A DNA stretch of 7,602 nt from Rikenellaceae bacterium (GTDB lineage Bacteria > Bacteroidota > Bacteroidia > Bacteroidales > UBA932), in NCBI GenBank assembly GCA_900769885.1, contig CAAGIG010000075.1, forward strand, positions 1 through 7,602, given 5' to 3'. Of the stretch, positions 4,883 through 7,602 are shown one piece after another. The notes beneath the pieces were generated by a model that had not been told where the DNA came from, did not search any database, and saw only the letters and a list, made by a program, of their open reading frames with translations. A program made the translations under genes and the position numbers. The first letter of the stretch is position 1. Every line of letters starts with the position of its first letter.

Positions 4883-7360
4883 ATGAGTGAGAATAGAGTT
4901 CCAAAATATATTATAGTCGGAGGTGTTGCGGGTGGTGCTACCGCTGCTGCACGCATCAGAAGAAATACAGAGAATGCTCAAGTCATCCTTTTTGAAAAAG
5001 GAGAGTATATCTCTTATGCAAATTGTGGTTTACCTTATTATATAGGTGGAGTAATTGAAGATCGTGAACGTCTTTTTGTCCAGACACCCGAAAGTTTCGG
5101 ACAACGTTTCAATATTGATGTTCGTGTGAATAGCGAGGTGGTCTCAATAGACCGTGCTGCAAAAATTGTCAAAATCAGAATGACCGACGGTCGTGAGTAT
5201 GAGGAATCATACGATAAGCTCCTTCTTTCTCCAGGTGCTTTGCCTGTCCGTCCTCCTCTTCAAGGGATTGACCTCGATGGAATTTTTACTTTAAGGAATG
5301 TCAACGATACCGATAAAATTTATTCTTACCTCAATACCCATTCTGTGAAAAGTGCAGTGATTGTGGGGGGTGGTTTTATTGGTCTGGAGATGGCAGAGAA
5401 TCTGCATCATCGTGGGGCAGAGGTTTCGGTGGTGGAGATGGCTCCGCAGGTAATGGCTCCGATAGATTTTTCAATGGCATCTCACGTTCATCAACATTTG
5501 CAACAAAAAGGAGTCAAGCTATATTTGGAGGAGGCAGTCGATTCTTTTGTCAAGGAGAAAGGGAGGCTGGTTGTAAAATTCAAGTCAGGAGTTACTCTTG
5601 AAACCGATTTGGTACTCCTTTCAATAGGTGTCAGGGCAAATACTGTTTTGGCTGAGCAGGCGGGTTTGAAGCTTGGAGAGATGAAGGGGATTTATGTTGA
5701 TGAATATCTTCAGACCTCAGATGCAGATATTTATGCAGTAGGGGATGCAATAGAGTTTCCCCATCCTGTTACTGGGAAGCCTTGGCTCAATTTCTTGGCA
5801 GGTCCCGCAAACCGTCAGGCGAGAATTGTTGCAGATAATATTGTTTTTGGAAACAAGAGCAAATATGAGGGGTCGATTGGAACAGCTGTCGCTAAAGTTT
5901 TTGATATGACTGTGGCCTCTACAGGTTTGCCTGCAAAGAGATTGAAACAGATGGAGATTCCATATAAGTCGGTAACAATCCATTCTGGTTCGCACGCAGG
6001 TTATTACCCCGGATCGTTGCAAATGAGTATTAAAATCACATTTTCTCCCGAGACTGGAAAATTATTTGGAGCGCAGGCTGTGGGATTTGATGGAATCGAC
6101 AAACGTATTGACCAATATGCCCTTGCGATAAAAAGAGGAGCTACTGTCGACGAGTTGACAAACCTTGAGCACGCTTATGCACCCCCATTTTCATCAGCGA
6201 AAGACCCTGTGGCAATTTCGGGATATGTTGCAGGAAATGTTTTGAATGGAAAGATGACACCTTTGTACTGGAGAGAATTGCGTGATGCAGATTTGTCAAA
6301 AGTTACTTTGGTGGATGTCCGTACTGTCGAGGAATTTGAGTTGGGAACAATTCCGGGTGCGATTAATATTCCGTTGGACGATTTGAGAGGTAGAATTGGA
6401 GAGATTCCAAAAGATAAGCCTGTCTATTTGTTCTGTGGTGTGGGACTCAGGGGTTATCTTGCATCCAACATTTTGAAAGCAAACGGATATTCAGATGTCA
6501 GAAATCTTATTGGAGGTATCAGAACTTATCTTTCGGCTGTTACTCCGGTGTGCCGCCCAGATATTAAAGGTGATGATTTTGCAAAATGTGTATGTGAAAG
6601 TCAGGCTCCGGTTTATGCAGATGATGTGGTGCGTGTCGATGCTTGCGGATTGCAATGTCCCGGACCGATTTTGAAAATGAAACAGGCTGCGGGGGCTCTT
6701 CTTCCAGGCCAGCAACTTGAGGTCCGTTCGACTGATGCTGCATTTGTAAGGGATGCTCAGGCGTGGTGCAGCAGTACAGGACATAAATTCCTGCGCAATA
6801 GAAGTGAGTCAGGAGTTCATTATGTCACTATTGAAAAAGCTTCTGCCCAATGTACCCTTCCGCAGGGTGGGGCAGTTCTCCCGAGCGGTGATGCAGGAAA
6901 GACCTTTATTATGTTCAGTGATGATTTGGATAAGGTGCTGGCAACATTCATTCTTGCAAATGGAGCTGCTGCAACAGGTAAGAAGGTTTCAATTTTCTTT
7001 ACCTTCTGGGGACTTGCTGCTATCAAGAAAGTTCATAAACCGAAGGTGAGCAAAGATATCTTCGGCAGAATGTTTGGCTGGATGCTTCCTTCCAATACTA
7101 AAAAGCTGACACTTTCAAAATTGAATATGTTCGGCATAGGATCCAGGATGATGAGATATTTGATGTCTAAGAAGGGAGTTGATTCGCTGGAGTTGCTCCG
7201 CCAGCAGGCATTGGACAATGGTGTTGAGTTTATCGCTTGTCAAATGTCAATGGATGTGATGGGTGTCAAAAGGGAGGAATTGCTGGATGAGGTTTCGGTA
7301 GCAGGTGTTGCAACATATATGGAAAAGGCAGAAAAATCGAATTTGAATCTTTTTATATAA
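4883..7360 (+). CDS. Four-domain fusion: CoA-disulfide/persulfide reductase-rhodanese-TusA-DsrE2
   Basis: This 825-aa cytoplasmic protein combines four sulfur-handling domains. Residues 7-455 are a CoADR/Npsr-type flavoprotein. It shows the FAD site GGVAGG (13-18), active Cys C48 (YANCGLP), pyridine-nucleotide site GGGFIG (162-167), second FAD motif AVGDA (285-289) and tail motif AYAPPFSSAKDP (431-442). Residues 465-550 are a rhodanese with C518 in loop CGVGLR. Residues 582-652 are TusA with CGLQCPGP (C588, C592 of the CPxP motif). Residues 672-825 are DsrE2, with the FFTFWGL segment, C786 (ACQMSMDVMG) and a complete NLFI end. Relatives with the first two domains reduce CoA disulfides, CoA persulfide or polysulfide with NAD(P)H. 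The added domains should relay sulfane sulfur between cysteines. A TTG at 4874 is also in frame, but ATG 4883 is the natural start, without Shine-Dalgarno. The gene is monocistronic as far as visible. Every expected active cysteine is present; the physiological substrate is not decidable here. Confidence 0.93.
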   Translation: MSENRVPKYIIVGGVAGGATAAARIRRNTENAQVILFEKGEYISYANCGLPYYIGGVIEDRERLFVQTPESFGQRFNIDVRVNSEVVSIDRAAKIVKIRMTDGREYEESYDKLLLSPGALPVRPPLQGIDLDGIFTLRNVNDTDKIYSYLNTHSVKSAVIVGGGFIGLEMAENLHHRGAEVSVVEMAPQVMAPIDFSMASHVHQHLQQKGVKLYLEEAVDSFVKEKGRLVVKFKSGVTLETDLVLLSIGVRANTVLAEQAGLKLGEMKGIYVDEYLQTSDADIYAVGDAIEFPHPVTGKPWLNFLAGPANRQARIVADNIVFGNKSKYEGSIGTAVAKVFDMTVASTGLPAKRLKQMEIPYKSVTIHSGSHAGYYPGSLQMSIKITFSPETGKLFGAQAVGFDGIDKRIDQYALAIKRGATVDELTNLEHAYAPPFSSAKDPVAISGYVAGNVLNGKMTPLYWRELRDADLSKVTLVDVRTVEEFELGTIPGAINIPLDDLRGRIGEIPKDKPVYLFCGVGLRGYLASNILKANGYSDVRNLIGGIRTYLSAVTPVCRPDIKGDDFAKCVCESQAPVYADDVVRVDACGLQCPGPILKMKQAAGALLPGQQLEVRSTDAAFVRDAQAWCSSTGHKFLRNRSESGVHYVTIEKASAQCTLPQGGAVLPSGDAGKTFIMFSDDLDKVLATFILANGAAATGKKVSIFFTFWGLAAIKKVHKPKVSKDIFGRMFGWMLPSNTKKLTLSKLNMFGIGSRMMRYLMSKKGVDSLELLRQQALDNGVEFIACQMSMDVMGVKREELLDEVSVAGVATYMEKAEKSNLNLFI

Positions 7361-7416
7361 TAAATGTAGCAACTTAAAAATATTTGAATATCTTTGCCGG
7401 GCAATTTCGGAAGAGG

Positions 7417-7446
7417 TTTTCTCTGAAGAGGAAAATTGAAATTTTT
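7417..7446 (+). terminator. Possible weak terminator of the sulfur-transfer gene
   Basis: TTTTCTC (7417-7423), loop TGAA, GAGGAAA (7428-7434) can form a 7-bp stem with one G-U pair, and five T lie at 7442-7446. The stem is A+T rich and the T run is offset by seven bases, so this is only a candidate. It lies 57 bp after the stop. A second small hairpin, GCTG-AAAAA-CAGC (7484-7496) followed by GTTTT, is an alternative. Confidence 0.3.
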
Positions 7447-7553
7447 GTAAAAACTGACTCAAAGATTTTTGATTTTTCAAATAGCTGAAAAACAGCGTTT
7501 TAAGAAAATCCTCGAAAAAAATCGAAAAATTTTTCGAAAAAAGTTGCAAAAAA

Positions 7554-7585
7554 TTTGGAGGATTAAAAAAGACGCCATATCTTTG
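7554..7585 (+). promoter_or_regulatory. Consensus promoter for a gene beyond the right edge
   Basis: TTTG (7554-7557), 20 bp, then TATCTTTG (7578-7585) fits the Bacteroidota consensus exactly. Initiation should fall near 7592, just inside the window. The 7361-7602 stretch has no plausible gene. An A+T-rich run with phased A-tracts (about 7513-7553) lies directly upstream and could act like an UP element. That layout is common ahead of strongly expressed genes, including stable RNA genes, but the downstream gene is not visible. Confidence 0.65.
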
Positions 7586-7602
7586 CGGTCCAATTCGAGA
7601 GA

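Noticed and set aside
6753..7049. Second plus-strand frame in the TusA-DsrE2 region, possible frameshift or separate gene
   Set aside because: The main frame continues without a break through complete TusA and DsrE2 domains, so this is a shadow.
7389..7396. First TATCTTTG after the sulfur-transfer gene as a promoter
   Set aside because: The -7 element is exact, but no TTG or TTTG lies 18-21 bp upstream and no gene follows it in the window.

Overview
The window looks like chromosomal DNA from a member of the Bacteroidota, probably Bacteroidales. The evidence is an A+T-rich composition, mostly no Shine-Dalgarno sequences, repeated matches to the Bacteroides-type promoter (TTTG or TTG, 18-20 bp, then TAnnTTTG), a split ResB/CcsA cytochrome c maturation pair, and protein families typical of that phylum. 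I cannot assign a genus. No mobile element, CRISPR array, tRNA or rRNA is visible.

Layout from left to right. (1) Positions 3-878 (+) hold the 3' part of a membrane-anchored HD-domain phosphodiesterase of the PgpH/YqfF type, cut by the left edge. (2) On the minus strand, converging on it with an 11-bp overlap, is a two-gene unit: a four-helix DUF2975 membrane protein (1087-1566) followed by a 70-aa YozG-like Cro/C1 regulator (868-1080). (3) Divergent promoters at 1598-1696 separate this pair from a plus-strand operon of resB (1720-2472), ccsA (2469-3260) and a membrane-anchored tri-haem cytochrome c peroxidase (3284-4702). The operon closes with a clear intrinsic terminator (4721-4757). (4) A 180-bp regulatory region follows. 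It has a consensus promoter bracketed by two copies of the palindrome TTTCCAATGGAAA. (5) The promoter drives an 825-aa four-domain sulfur-transfer protein (4883-7360): CoA-disulfide reductase/NADH persulfide reductase, rhodanese, TusA and DsrE2. (6) Positions 7361-7602 carry no gene but have a weak hairpin, phased A-tracts and a consensus promoter for something beyond the right edge.

How the genes fit together: ResB and CcsA deliver and attach haem to periplasmic apocytochromes. The next gene encodes a cytochrome with three CXXCH sites, so the operon supplies both a peroxidase and its maturation machinery. The following gene handles persulfide or CoA-disulfide sulfur. Together these suggest a locus for peroxide and reactive-sulfur defence in an anaerobe or microaerophile; that link is inference. 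The least explained element is the two-site operator architecture in front of the sulfur-transfer fusion gene, whose regulator is not in the window.
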